Shown here piece after piece: positions 24,635 through 35,100 of a stretch of DNA of 64,000 nt. Source of the stretch: Gnetum montanum (lineage: Eukaryota; Streptophyta; Gnetopsida; Gnetales; Gnetaceae); the NCBI GenBank assembly GCA_015680685.1, contig MNCI01002984.1, forward strand, positions 45,279 to 109,278. Direction: 5' to 3'. The notes beneath the pieces are model-generated. The model saw only the letters and a list, made by a program, of their open reading frames with translations. It was not told the origin of the DNA and did not search any database. The translations under genes and the position numbers were made by a program. Numbering within the stretch: the stretch's first letter is position 1; every line of letters begins with the position of its first letter.

Positions 24635-24847
24635 CTAAAGACAATAGATTTTCTTCAAGCCTTCCATATGATGTACCTCTTTTATGATGTGAATAGTGCC
24701 ATCATACATCTTTATCTTGATAGTAACACCACTAGTGATTTTCAAAGCATGATCATTTCCCATGTACACAGATCCTTCTGAGATTGGTTTGTAGTGATAA
24801 AACCATTCTCTTCGAGAGGTCATGTGCCATGTTGCTCTTGAATCCAA
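24635..24847 (-). pseudogene. Copia aspartic protease
   Basis: Starts MDSRATWHMT; the family motif is DSGA, so the Gly next to the catalytic Asp-Ser is Arg here, a change likely to inactivate it. Then VYMGNDHALKITSGV and GLKKIYCL, standard for this domain. Open for 70 codons. Confidence 0.85.
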
Positions 24848-24940
24848 GATCCAAGAATTAGTGAGCTTCTATCTGCCTTCAGCAATAGTTGCCTTACTGT
24901 ATAGAACATCACCATAATATGAGGTACTTTCCACATTCCC

Positions 24941-25680
24941 TTAAGGATTATTTTCATTACTCTTCTTGTTCTGGCACTCCTTCTTCAAGTGTCCTCTCTT
25001 ACCATAGTTGTAGCAAGTAATGTTTTTCTTTTTACTTCTTGACTTGGATCTACCATGAATTTGGTTCCAATTGGAATCATGTTTCATGGATCTCCCTCTC
25101 ATCATTGTTAAGGCCTCTACCTTGTGTTCCAACCTATCTTCCTTGTTCTTGCATTGAATTTCTTCTTCAAGAACCATAGCTACAACCTCATCGAAGACAA
25201 GATCATTCATAAGGACATTGTTATTCAAGTTGATGATGAGTTGATCATATGAATCAGGTAGACTTTGAAGTAGCATCTACTTTATAGCCCAACAATGTGA
25301 GTTGAGCAAATAAAGTATTTAGGATGTTGATATGATTAGTTATCGATGAGGTTTTTGCCATACGAAGAGTGTAGAGTCTTCTCTTCAAGAAGATTTTGTT
25401 GTGGAGTGATTTAGCCTTGTACAACATCTTCAAAGTATCCCATATTTCCTTCGTTGTCTTCTTTTCTACAATACTTGAAAGAACCCCATCTACTAGTGCC
25501 AATTGTAAATTGGAAATAACATTACCATCCATTTCATTCCACTTGTCATCATTCGTGACCTCTTGCGGCCTTTCTCCAAGAGCCGTTAGGCAATTATCTT
25601 TACGCAAAATTGCCTGTATATTCATTTTCCACAATGTGAAGTTGCTTCCATTGAACTTCTATTTCATAATTTCCAGTCAT
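24941..25680 (-). pseudogene. Copia gag with altered zinc knuckle
   Basis: The UBN2-type gag core reads LALVDGVLSSIVEKKTTKEI and LTLLGYKVDATSKS (25634-25254). A frameshift near 25254-25276 leads to LLQSLPDSYDQLI. The zinc knuckle CYNYGKRGHLKKEC (24973-25015) has Tyr in place of the second Cys, so it should not bind zinc properly. Gag packages the RNA into particles. Confidence 0.88.
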
Positions 25681-25730
25681 TTTGTAAAATTTGTATGCAT
25701 GATCTACAACACTTCCATGGACTATGAATG

Positions 25731-25744
25731 TGGATCTAATACCA
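25731..25744 (-). other. Primer binding site of the copia element
   Basis: Minus-strand sequence TGGTATTAGATCCA lies 13 bp inside the 5' LTR. It matches the plant initiator-methionine tRNA primer site (TGGTATCAGAGCCA) with two changes, both C/T or G/T-type. Confidence 0.8.
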
Positions 25745-25757
25745 CTATTAGTAGATT

Positions 25758-26099
25758 TGGTAGCAAAATATGAAATGAGATGAAAATAAAGAGCAATGGA
25801 ACCATAGGCAAATGTAGAAGGATCTTATTATCAAAAATGGAAATAACAAGCTTCTCTCTTCATCACAAGGAGAGAACAAGAAGAAGCCTCTCTCTCATGC
25901 AATAGGAGAAGAATGTAAGAGTGGGATGGAAAGGGCATGTATGTGATGATGGATCTAAATTGAGGTGAGGGAGGTCCCTTTTATATTGGTGAAGTGTCCC
26001 TTAAATAATTAATGATAACCACCCACTATTTTAATATCCATAGTCAAATTTTAGCATGATAACCATGGCCTAAATTTATCATAATAACTATGGCCAACA
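25758..26099 (-). repeat. 5' LTR of the copia element
   Basis: In plus-strand view it starts TGGTAGCAAAATATG and ends CTATGGCCAACA, followed by the TGTTT duplication. A TATA-like word (CTTTTATATTGG, near 25977-25988) occurs in both LTRs in plus view. It is a mirror of the transcription signals and I did not assign the promoter. Confidence 0.92.
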
Positions 26100-26485
26100 T
26101 GTTTCACCAAAAATACGTTGAACCATGAAAAACTATGTTGGCCAACATAGTTTCTGCTAGTTCCAACATATTTTCTTTACACATCCACTACCCTCCTCCC
26201 CTATCGAAACATTCCCTCATGTGCCCCATGCACTAACATCACCTTCCCTGTGCCTTTGCCTCTAGCCTCTGCCATGCTACATAAAACCCCCCACTACATC
26301 ACCAGCACCACACTACATCGTTGTCACTAACTACATGTTACCATGTTATCCCTTCTTCTCGAGCCACCATAACTTGGCAGTGGAAACTTTGCAATCATGA
26401 AAAACAAAAACAAAACAAAGTAAAAAATAAAAAATAAAACTCCCTTCACACACTGCATAGGCCTTGCAATACGTTGCATGGTGCC
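26100..26485. repeat. Right part of the split 95-bp repeat, then unassigned sequence
   Basis: 26100-26180 resumes the array cut at 21393 (TGTTTCACCAAAAATACG, then TTGGCCAACATAGTTTC). From about 26190 on is C-rich sequence resembling 20900-21130 and 33430-33700. The small minus-strand frames here (26327-26558) overlap each other and show no family. Confidence 0.6.
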
Positions 26486-28031
26486 TGAGGAGGAAGAACT
26501 TAAAAGGGGGTTGAATAAGTTCCTCAAAAAGAAAATTGATCAACCATAAAACCCACACTCAAATTTTATGTTGTTTTCTAACTTGGATACATTGATAGAC
26601 ACTCGGAGGGTAGAATCCTTGCACAAATTCAAACTTTGTTTATTAAAAATGTGGTTTCAAGGGCATCACATCATATAAAAGAATTGATCTCCACAACACT
26701 AGAGTGTTTCATCATTGCAAAACCACTCAATCTCATAGAATCCCAACAAGCTCAATGTAGATGCATTCTCGCAAGAAGCACATCATATAAAAGAATTGAT
26801 CACCACAACACTAGAGTGTTTCATCATTGCAAAACCACTCAATCTCATAGAATCCCAACAAGCTCAATGTAGATGCATTCTCGCAAGAAGCACATCATAT
26901 AAAAGAATTGATCTCCACAACACTAGAGTGTTTCATCATTGCAAAACCACTCAACCCGACAAGGTTCCAACAAGCTTAATATATGGTTACAAGGATCCCA
27001 AAACCTTTACAACATTAAGCTCTTCTCTAGAGTGGTTTGACGTTGCAAAACCACTCAACCCGACAAGGTTCCAACAAGCTTGATATGTGGTTACAAGGAT
27101 CCCAAAACCTTTACAACATTAAGCTCTTCTCTAGAGTGGTTTGACGTTGCAAAACCCCTCAATCTCATAGAATCCCAACAAGCTCAATGTAGATGCATTC
27201 TCGCAAGAAGCACATCATATAAAAGAATTGATCTCCACAACACTAGAGTGTTTCATCATTGCAAAACCACTCAATCTCATAGAATCCCAACAAGCTCAAT
27301 GTAGATGCATTCTCGCAAGAAGCACATCAACAAAGTAGGTCAACAAGAAAGGAAAAGAAATTACAATGAGAGAATGTAACTCAATTTACAAATTCCTTGT
27401 ACCATGAAGTATAATCTCATAATAAATCAAACAAATGATGTGGCAATTCAAGTACATAAGTATAACAACATAATATAGACAATGATTTCTTAAATGTTGA
27501 TAATGCTTGCATAATATCCAAGAGATTAAAGTCTTCTTATAGCCTTGGAGTTTCTAAAAACACCTGGAAATTCATGCAATTACTATTTAACAACTAGCAT
27601 AGACATCTCTTTTGAAATTGGGATGTCTCTCTGAAATCAACTTTAATTCTAGGGAGATATCTCCTTCTTGGATGGGATGTCTCTGAGGAGACATCTTCTT
27701 TGAAATGAAGCTATCTCCTATTTTGGGAGATGTCTTCTTTTGATAGAATTCCTCTCAACCAAGATGTCTTTTGTTCCATGGAGACATCTTATCAACTTTT
27801 AAGCTTTGGTTCCTGAGGCTTTTTCTTGTCGATTTAACTTCCTTTTAATTCTTGGAACATCTTCATTTAGCTTGTAGTCTTTGTACTTGTCCATGCTCTC
27901 ATCTTGCCCATGTAGTCTTTACTTTGACATCTCTTTGTAGATCTCATTCATGTCTTATAAAATCATCCCATTCCATAAACATTCTATGTTCTCCATTTTC
28001 CTTAAGGTTTTGACATACCAAAAGGTCAAAA
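26486..28031 (-). repeat. 3' LTR of the pol-less element (expanded)
   Basis: Starts TGAGGAGGAAGAACTT in plus view and matches 32196-33268 along its length, but is about 470 bp longer because of the subrepeat array at 26667-27330. The half near 27600-27790 contains several alternating GGAGACATCTTC and GGGATGTCTC words, small direct and inverted repeats that are also present in the other LTR. Confidence 0.88.
26667..27330. repeat. Subrepeat array in LTR: two unit types, 112 and 103 bp
   Basis: Unit type 1 (starts CACATCATATAAAAGAATTG) begins at 26667, 26779, 26891 and 27211, with a truncated start at 27323; the period is 112 bp and copies are nearly identical. Between the third and fourth are two copies of unit type 2 (starts CAACCCGACAAGG) at 26953 and 27056, period 103 bp. 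The other LTR has only single versions near 32350-32550. The plus-strand frames spanning the array are products of the repetition, not genes. Confidence 0.92.
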
Positions 28032-28434
28032 ATCTTCTCCTTTTTGGAGATGTCTAAATCTTAAAAAAATGTGTGAGTCAATAAAAAATTTAAATAATAA
28101 TAATCAATAAAAATATTAAGGCATAAATTCCAATGGCAGCCAAGGTTATAATTAGGATAATGATTCTAAAGCTCAAGGCACAAGGTAGGGATCACATGAA
28201 AAATGAAACTATACTATGCAAACCTATCTTTGTAATAATGCAAAAACACATAGTCATGATTAGCATCAATTGTTCATAAGCCATTCATAAACTATCCTTA
28301 CAACTAGTCATTCAAATATCCTCAACATGTACAAAACCACATATGTGCAAATACACAACAAAAACTACATACATCATCAAAAGTTGTCTCCCACTTTTTA
28401 GACATTATCAAAAAGGAGATAACACCCAAGGACT

Positions 28435-30058
28435 CTAATCATTGACCTTAGTCACATCATCTAAATCTTCATTTGAAGTAGCTATAGCTTTAGCAAGTCT
28501 ATAGGTCTCCTCCTCCTCATCATCATTGCTAGCACTGGTGCTAAACATGTGCTACTTGTCATCATCATCTGAAGAGGGTGATTGGATAGGAGCTCATCGT
28601 GGATGAAGCATCACTCAAAATTGAGATGAAGCTGATAGATTCAGCTCAGATGGAGCCTACTAAGAGGATGAGAAAACACCCTTCCTCTTATAGGTGATGG
28701 AATTGGTAGGCCTCCATTGGGATGAAGTCCTAAAGATGCTCTCCATGTCCTGCTACTCAAATGACCTAGGAGCATCATCTTGATGATGAAACTTGCGTCT
28801 AGGCTACATGGGATCAAAATTCTCCCCTGGACATGTGATGATGGTGCATCAGGCTCCTTTGAATCAGACTCATTTCCTAAGTGATAGGCCCAGGAAGGTC
28901 CAAGTATTGCTAAATGTCTTAGTGGAGTAGGAAGGTCCTCCTCATTTTCTAAAATGTGAGGAGTTGTGATTTCCTCAAACTAGTGCCCATCAAGAGGAAG
29001 AGGTACTCCAACTACATCCATTCTCTTATGTAGGTACGAGAGAGTCCTACCAATCATCCCCATGGTATGAGCAAACGGCTGAAGTAGCTTCTTTAGGGAA
29101 GATCTCACCTATCCACTAACATAGTTGGACCTTCTTAATTGAGCAAAGGCTTAGGATGGTGGTGCTAATCTCTTATTCTAACACTGAGGTGGCTTGGTAC
29201 TAGGTCCGGCTTCATTAGCATGGGAGGAGATCCTCTTTTCTACATACTCACTAAAGCTCCTCTTTCCTTTGAGCAAAGGCATTTTAGAAATGGACATACC
29301 TCTTTGATGAATCAACAGATTGATAAGATGAGATGTCCAAAGATCCTCTCTTTGGTGAACATACTTAGCATGTCACAGCAGAGAGTATAGCCCAAGTCCA
29401 ATGGCTATCCTGTAAGAAGGTAGTATGGAATAAAAGCTTGGACTGGAAGTAAATAGTTATATATTCCCCCTTTTACAATGATGTTATACAAGATAATGAG
29501 TAACAAAGTGGAAGCATCTAGAGACATCTTATTCCTATAAATGCTCCCTATACCAAGAGATGTAGACTCCCTAGACAATGCATCATAGAATTCATCTTGA
29601 GTAGCAGTAATTACACCATTCATAAAAATATCATTCATGGAATGAATGGTAACCAAGAAGACATCAGCACTAGAGATCCCAAGAAGTGCATTGACCACTT
29701 GAGGAGATACATCAATCATAAAACCCCCAACTAAGGTAGTAAATGCCCCAACAATAGCATTCGCAATGACAATGTTACTATAAAACTCCCAAATGAAAAC
29801 TTCATGCACACAAAAATCAACGGAAATGAAGGTAATCCAATTTAACACTAGGAAGAAATTCATTAATGCTTGTTTCCTACACTAAGGGAAGGATAGAGAA
29901 TGCTCATAAATGATGGAAATGATTTGAGTTATCTCAAACTAGTGTTGGGCATTGATGGACCTAAACTAGGGGTTGTATGTGCTTAGATTGTTGGTGGATG
30001 CTCCTCTTGAACTCTTCTTTGGTAGTGCCCTTGATGTTCCAACCTTCTTGTGGGCCAT
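28435..30058 (-). pseudogene. ORF2 of pol-less element: plant-transposon-like domain protein
   Basis: The likely start is MAHKKVGTSRALPKKSS at 30058, a basic Ser-rich tail. It is followed, with two stops, by the open stretch 29863-29405. That stretch has WEFYSNI, then TLVGGFMIDVSPQVVNALLG, the pattern of the putative plant transposon protein (Transposase_32-like) domain, then LLIILYNIIVKGG. Further on, with many stops, is an acidic tail (SPSSDDDD, SNDDEEETYRLAKAIA) that ends at 28435-28437. Its role is unknown. It occupies the place where pol would be and has the same strand as gag. A related domain occurs in the antisense gene of the gypsy family. Confidence 0.65.
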
Positions 30059-30399
30059 GGATGCACAAATCATTGTTGATGGTAGGGCCTTGATCATCTC
30101 TCCTTGGTCTTCTCATTGAAAATGAGTCAGAAAGAAGGATTTGGATTTATATAATCATGTCAAAAAAGGGTCTTTAATGAAAGAGTAGATGTCTCCTTTG
30201 AAAGATAGACATCTTCTCTGCATCTAAATCTACAAGTAGATGTCTCTTTTGGAAAGTAGAGGTCTCTACCACATTCAAGGAAAACTCAAGTAGACATCTA
30301 CTTTTGGAAGTAGATGTCTTCAAGGAGACATCTCTTCAGGATGAGGTTCAATAAGATGGGCTTCAGGAATGGCTACCAAGGATTATGGTCTTAAGATAT

Positions 30400-32140
30400 A
30401 TACAAAATGAATCAAAGACTTACATGTACTTACCTTTCTTGCTCAAGAGAATGAAGGTGCCTAGTAAGCTTGAGCATGAGATTCCTCTTTTGACGTTTCT
30501 CTTCTAACATAAACTTCTTTGATTTTGAAGGCTTGGCTTCCTTTCACAAAGTTGTTGGAGAGAGTCTTCTCATTCTCATGTTTCTTCCTTTTTATTCTTC
30601 ATACTTAACTTCCTTATTCTTTCGAGTTGTCCTCCATTCCTTTTTGTCCTGCAATATTTCCTTTTTAGGTGCATTTGGAGAAGACCAAGGAGTCTTATGA
30701 TACGACTAGGTGTTCATGTGATAATATCTTAAATTGCACTTCTATTTCTTATGCCCAAATTTATTACAATAATAACATCTAACCTTCCTATATTTATTAA
30801 AGTGATTAAACCTTGGAGCTGCTCTTGGTTGAAATGTAGTGCCTATTGATTCTTCATTCTTTGAAGAAGTCTTTTGTTGAGATGGAGCCTATCTAGATGC
30901 TTCTTCTTGTGCACAACATCCCAACCCACTTCCTTAATCTACTCATAAGATTTTATTAGCTCTTTATTCTTAACCCTTAGGTCTAATACTTCTTTTTTCA
31001 TATCAAAAACTATTATATTTAATAAATAGTTCCTTACACAATAAGTCATACCTCTCTTCCTTAGTCTTATATTGATCATCATATGAGATGTCAACATCAT
31101 CATCTATGAGGGCCATGAAGATGAGGTGTGAATCTTTTGCATCGTTTTCCATCTCTTCTTTGTTCTCCATCATCCCAAATTATGAAGAAGTTGGTCTTTT
31201 TTATATCCACATAATTCCTATATTTCTATTATAATCTATCATTACTAGGACATTCAAAGGCCACATGGCCTCTTCCACCACAAACCTAACATTATATCGA
31301 AATTAGAGTTTGATGAATACTTACTTTTGACCTTACCTTTAGAATTAGATTGATTTGGTTCTTGTTGATTGAAGTTCTTTTCTTTTATTGCAAGTAGCCA
31401 TTGGATTCTTCTTGAAAGAAAAGTTATCTTCTCTATGCTACTCTCATCATGCTCAACAAGCTCCTTTTCTTTGTAGGCTAATTTTAGGGCAATGGGCTTT
31501 TTTTTATTTCTTTTTCGCTTATGAGGTTTATTTCATAATCAATAAGAGCACTTTAAATATCTTTGAATTTTAGAACTAAAAAATCTCTAATCTCTTCCAT
31601 AGCTATGACCTTAGGTTTAAATTCTAGCTATAGAGTGCTAATCATTTTTATTATCACATCACTTCAGGCAGGTCCATGCTTGTGCCACAAATTGCCACAA
31701 CTAGATTGTTTTCCCTAGAGAAATAATCTTTTAGCTTTTCACCTTTTCTCATTCTAAGCTTATCATACTCACTTTGCAACACTAAAAGTTTAGATTGCTT
31801 AAATATTAATGTTCCCTCATAGGTAGCTTCTAAAGTTTCCCAAATATCTTTAGCAGTTTTACACCTAGCTATTCTATTAAATTCAAATTTATTCAATGCA
31901 CAATATAAACATTTTTTTTGCTTTAGAATCATGCATAAACTTGTCTCTTTCTTCTTGTGTCCACTTTCTCTGGGGCTTGATGGCCTTTGTTGTACTATCA
32001 ATGGGCAGTTTTTAGCCTTCAAGGATGGACTCCCACACTTCAAACTCCATAGACTCAAAGAAGCCTTGCATCCTCGCTTTCCAATAGGCAAAGTCAGATC
32101 CATTGAACATTGTTGGGTTTGTGTAGGATGTCCCCTCCAT
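30400..32140 (-). pseudogene. Gag of the pol-less element
   Basis: Starts MEGTSYTNPTMFNGSDFAYW at 32140, the conserved beginning of copia UBN2-type gag. An A-run near 31913-31921 shifts the frame to 32103-31654, which carries FNRIARCKTAKDIWETLEAT and LRMRKGEKLKDYF. Zinc-knuckle relics: CGGRGHVAFEC near 31249-31280, and CYYCNKFGHK near 30745-30780 with its last Cys kept after a stop. The start is nearly the same as in the fragment at 47213. Confidence 0.82.
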
Positions 32141-32179
32141 AGTTCACTTTTGAAAGTTAATGTTGAATAAAAGAGTACT

Positions 32180-32194
32180 AGACTCTAATATCAC
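32180..32194 (-). other. Primer-binding-site-like sequence of the pol-less element
   Basis: Minus-strand GTGATATTAGAGTC directly after the 5' LTR resembles the initiator-Met tRNA site TGGTATCAGAGC. The copy at 47161-47174 has GTGATATTAGAGGC. Confidence 0.55.
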
Positions 32195-32195
32195 T

Positions 32196-33268
32196 TGAAG
32201 ATTAAGACTTATAAGGGGGGGTTGAATAAGTTCCCCAAAAGGAAAATTGATCAGCCATAAAAACCACACCAAAATTTTGCATCCACACTTGAAGGGTAGA
32301 ATCCTCACACACCTCTAAACTTTATTTTTCAAAAATGTAGTTTGAAGGGCACCACACACTATATAAGCATTAAGCTCTAGACTAGAGTGTTTTTTCACTA
32401 CGAAACCACTCAATCTTGTAAGGTCCCAACAAGCTCAGTATGGGTTTCAAGGATTCCACAACCTTTACAAAATTGATCTCCTACAAAACCACTCAATCTC
32501 ATAGGATTTCAACAAGCTCAATACAGATTCCTTCTCATAATAAGCATATCAACCTCATAGGGCAACAAGAAAAGAAAAGAAATTAATAGGAGGGAATGTA
32601 ACTCAATTTACAAATTCCTTGTACAATGAAGTATAATCTCACAAAAAATCAAAAAAATGATGTGAAAATTCAAGTACACAAGTATAACAACATAAGATAG
32701 ATAATGATTGCTTAGATGTTCATAATTCTTGTATAATACCCAAGAGATTGAAGTCTTCTTATAGCCTGGAAGTTTCCAACAACATCTTGGAATTCATGCA
32801 ATAGCTATCTAATGGCTTGTGTAGATGTCTCCTTCAAGATTAGGACATCTTTCTAAAATCAATTTCAATTCTAGGGAGACATCTTCTTCTTGGTTGGGAT
32901 GTCTCTGAGAATATGTCTTTGGGGAGACATCTTCTTTAAAAAGAAGATGTTTCTTTTTTTTGGAAGATGTCTTCTTTTGATAGACTTCCTCTTAGCCAGG
33001 ATGTATTCTATTCCTTAGAGACATCTTCTCAAATTTTGAGCTCTAGTTCTTGAGGCTTTTTCTTGTTGATTTAGCTTCCTCTCAATCCTTGGAACATCTT
33101 CATTTAGCTTGTAGTCTTTTTACTTGTCCATGCTCTCATCTTACCCATGTAGTCTCCACTTTGACATCTCTGTGTAGATCTCATTCATGTCCTACAAAAT
33201 CATCCCATCCCACAAAAATTTTATGTTCTCCATTTTCCTTAAGGTTTTAACATACCTAAAGGCCAACA
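32196..33268 (-). repeat. 5' LTR of the pol-less element
   Basis: 1,073 bp, starts TGAAGATTAAGACTTATAAG and ends GGCCAACA in plus view. It is the unexpanded form of 26486-28031. Open frames inside it, such as 33050-33250, are not genes. Confidence 0.88.
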
Positions 33269-33850
33269 ACCACATCTTGCCACATCATTTTCACTTACTA
33301 TCATCCACCTGCATCACTACAACCACAACAAAAATCTTTTCCAATCCTAAAAAATCATAGATTTACATAGGCTGCATGGTCTTGCAAAGGCAATGCCACC
33401 TTTCTTAGGGCTACATAGCCCTTCTTAGGGTCATGTTGATTTATTACCCTACAATGCCCTTAGATGTGGTCCCACTATCCATACCCTCATGCATCATTCC
33501 ATGCCCTAGTACTGCACACCCTGCTATGATCCTATTACCCTCACATGACCACACTCTACCCTGTGGTAGTCCTACTCCTTTACTTTGCTACCATATTCCA
33601 TTCCTTTTCGACTAGACTGCAACACTACCCAGCTGCCTTCTATCAAACTGCTCATCAGAGTACTTGCCATTGCCACCATTACACTGCTCACCATAGTTGC
33701 ACTACTATTCACTTGATGTTATCCTATGACCTTGCTGTGACCTTCTACCACCAATTTTTTTAAAAAAATATGCTAAAAAATAAAATGTGTTGGCCAATGT
33801 ATTTTTCATGGGGCTAGCATATGTTGTTGAATATAACTTTTTAAAATCTT
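33269..33850. repeat. Unassigned dispersed repeat, ending in 95-bp type units
   Basis: C-rich sequence with ATGATCCTATTACCC near 33525, also present near 20992. It ends with AATATGCTAAAAAATAAAATG and TTGGCCAATGTATTTTTC, one degenerate unit of the 95-bp repeat. The frames 33433-33615 and 33545-33763 are low-complexity and not supported as genes. Confidence 0.5.
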
Positions 33851-35100
33851 GTTTACTTAAAAACAATAAAAAAAGTATTATTAAATTTAATACTATTTTA
33901 CCTTACTCCACCTAGTTGGCCATGTTTTAAATAGTTTAAAGTTGATTTTTACCCTACCTTTACCTTTTTTTACCAAGTCTCATCTTGCTTTTGCCTCATT
34001 GTGGCATGGCCCACTGAAATAGGTGCCTACTATTGACCCACTAAGGCTTAAAACTAGCAAGATCATGGCATGCTAAGGCCTAAAACTAGTAAAATGTGAT
34101 CCTGATTGACCAATATTGACCATGTTTTATCACATGTTATCCACCTTGACTAGTTTGAATTTGCTCCATTGTGTTTTGGCTTAATTTGACCTTGTTGTAC
34201 ATTGTTGACCTTTGTTGTCATATCACTTGGCATCATTTGACTTTATGTTCATCATTTTCACATTATCTAGCCTTGTTTCACCACATGTTTCTACCATTTG
34301 GCATCATTTGGACATTCATTGACTTGATTTAACATCTTTTGATGTTATTTGACATTATTAAGGGTTTATTTGACCTTGTTTGGACACTGTTCTATGAGGT
34401 TTCAATCATCATTTAGCCTTTATTTGATCCTATCTTATATCATTTGGCCTTGTTTCACCTTATTTGCCTTAACTTCTCTCTTATGTCCTTTGTTGACCTT
34501 ATTCAACCTTGCCTAACATCATTTGATGGGGTTTGACCATCATTTGACCTTTATTTGATCTCATTTTACATCATTTAGCCTCTTATTCCACCCTGTTACC
34601 CTAACCTACCCCTTTTAACCTCTAACGATCATGTTTTAACCTTATTTGACATCAATTTATTTTTTTCTGACTTAGCTCTACTTTATTATTAAATTATTTT
34701 ACATTGTTTAAGAATTTCATTACACAGGTGTCACTTGATATGCTTATGTTGACATGTAGGATTGAGCTAAGAGGATGAGGAAGAAAATTTGAGTGGCCTT
34801 AAATCCTAACTAAGCCCCTCTTATGATGTTGTTAGACCAAGTTGACATAAAATATCCAAGCATTAAGCCTCAAGACCATTCTATCATAAAACATTAACAT
34901 CCTAAAGTATCTTTATTACCATTGACCTTAAAGCCAAAAACATCATGGAGGATTCCTTAGTCATAATTCCCATCTAAATCATGATGGTGAGGAGAAAGCA
35001 CTTGAAACTAAGTTCCTCACTAGAACTTAAACCTACTCAAGAAATCATCAAACCCTTGCAATGCAACATTAAAGTCATTACATAGCATTGGTTACATCTA
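33851..35100 (+). pseudogene. Gypsy copy D: inverted R block and start of pol
   Basis: 33990-34110 contains three R cores in reverse orientation (for example CTAAGGCCTAAAACTAG). They are followed by a long run of TTTGACCTT and CATTTGGCC words to about 34640, the mirror of 2900-3330. The pol start follows on the plus strand; LKLSSSLELKPTQEIIKPLQ at about 35000-35060 aligns with LKLSSSLELQQAQDITKILQ in copy A. After about 35095 the match ends, so RT is missing. Confidence 0.65.

Larger units (their letters stand above)
21394..26099 (-). mobile_element. Complete Ty1/copia LTR retrotransposon, 4.7 kb
   Basis: Both LTRs, target duplication, primer site, purine tract and all domains in copia order (gag, protease, integrase, RT, RNase H) are visible on the minus strand. 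The flanks TGTTT (21389-21393 and 26100-26104) are identical. LTRs are 21394-21722 (3' LTR) and 25758-26099 (5' LTR) and look closely similar, so the insertion is young compared with the gypsy copies. The polyprotein is nevertheless broken by stops and frameshifts. It interrupts a 95-bp tandem repeat, so it is nested in older repeat DNA. The domain set and LTR length suit the TNT1/Tork-like type. Confidence 0.93.
26486..33268 (-). mobile_element. Long-LTR copia-like element with gag but no pol
   Basis: LTRs at 26486-28031 and 32196-33268 bracket about 4.2 kb. In minus view both start near TGTTGRCCTTTWGGTATG. A primer-site-like GTGATATTAGAGTC follows the 5' LTR (32180-32194) and a purine tract precedes the 3' LTR (28031-28050). 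Inside, on the minus strand, are gag (from 32140) with two zinc-knuckle relics, then a second ORF (30058-28435) with a plant-transposon-like domain and an acidic tail. I found no protease, integrase, RT or RNase H motifs, so it would need enzymes from another element. I found no target duplication. Two further LTR copies occur at 43036 and 45952 on the plus strand. Confidence 0.8.

Noticed and set aside
26636-27304. Three similar plus-strand open frames with repeated peptides
   Set aside because: They are translations of the LTR subrepeat array, and nothing suggests a protein.
29405-29863. Minus-strand frame with hydrophobic stretches as a membrane protein
   Set aside because: The hydrophobic parts fit strands of the plant-transposon-like domain, and the frame continues a larger interrupted ORF.
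26481-33273. Target duplication of the pol-less copia element
   Set aside because: The flanks GTGCC and ACCAC do not match, so I do not claim one.
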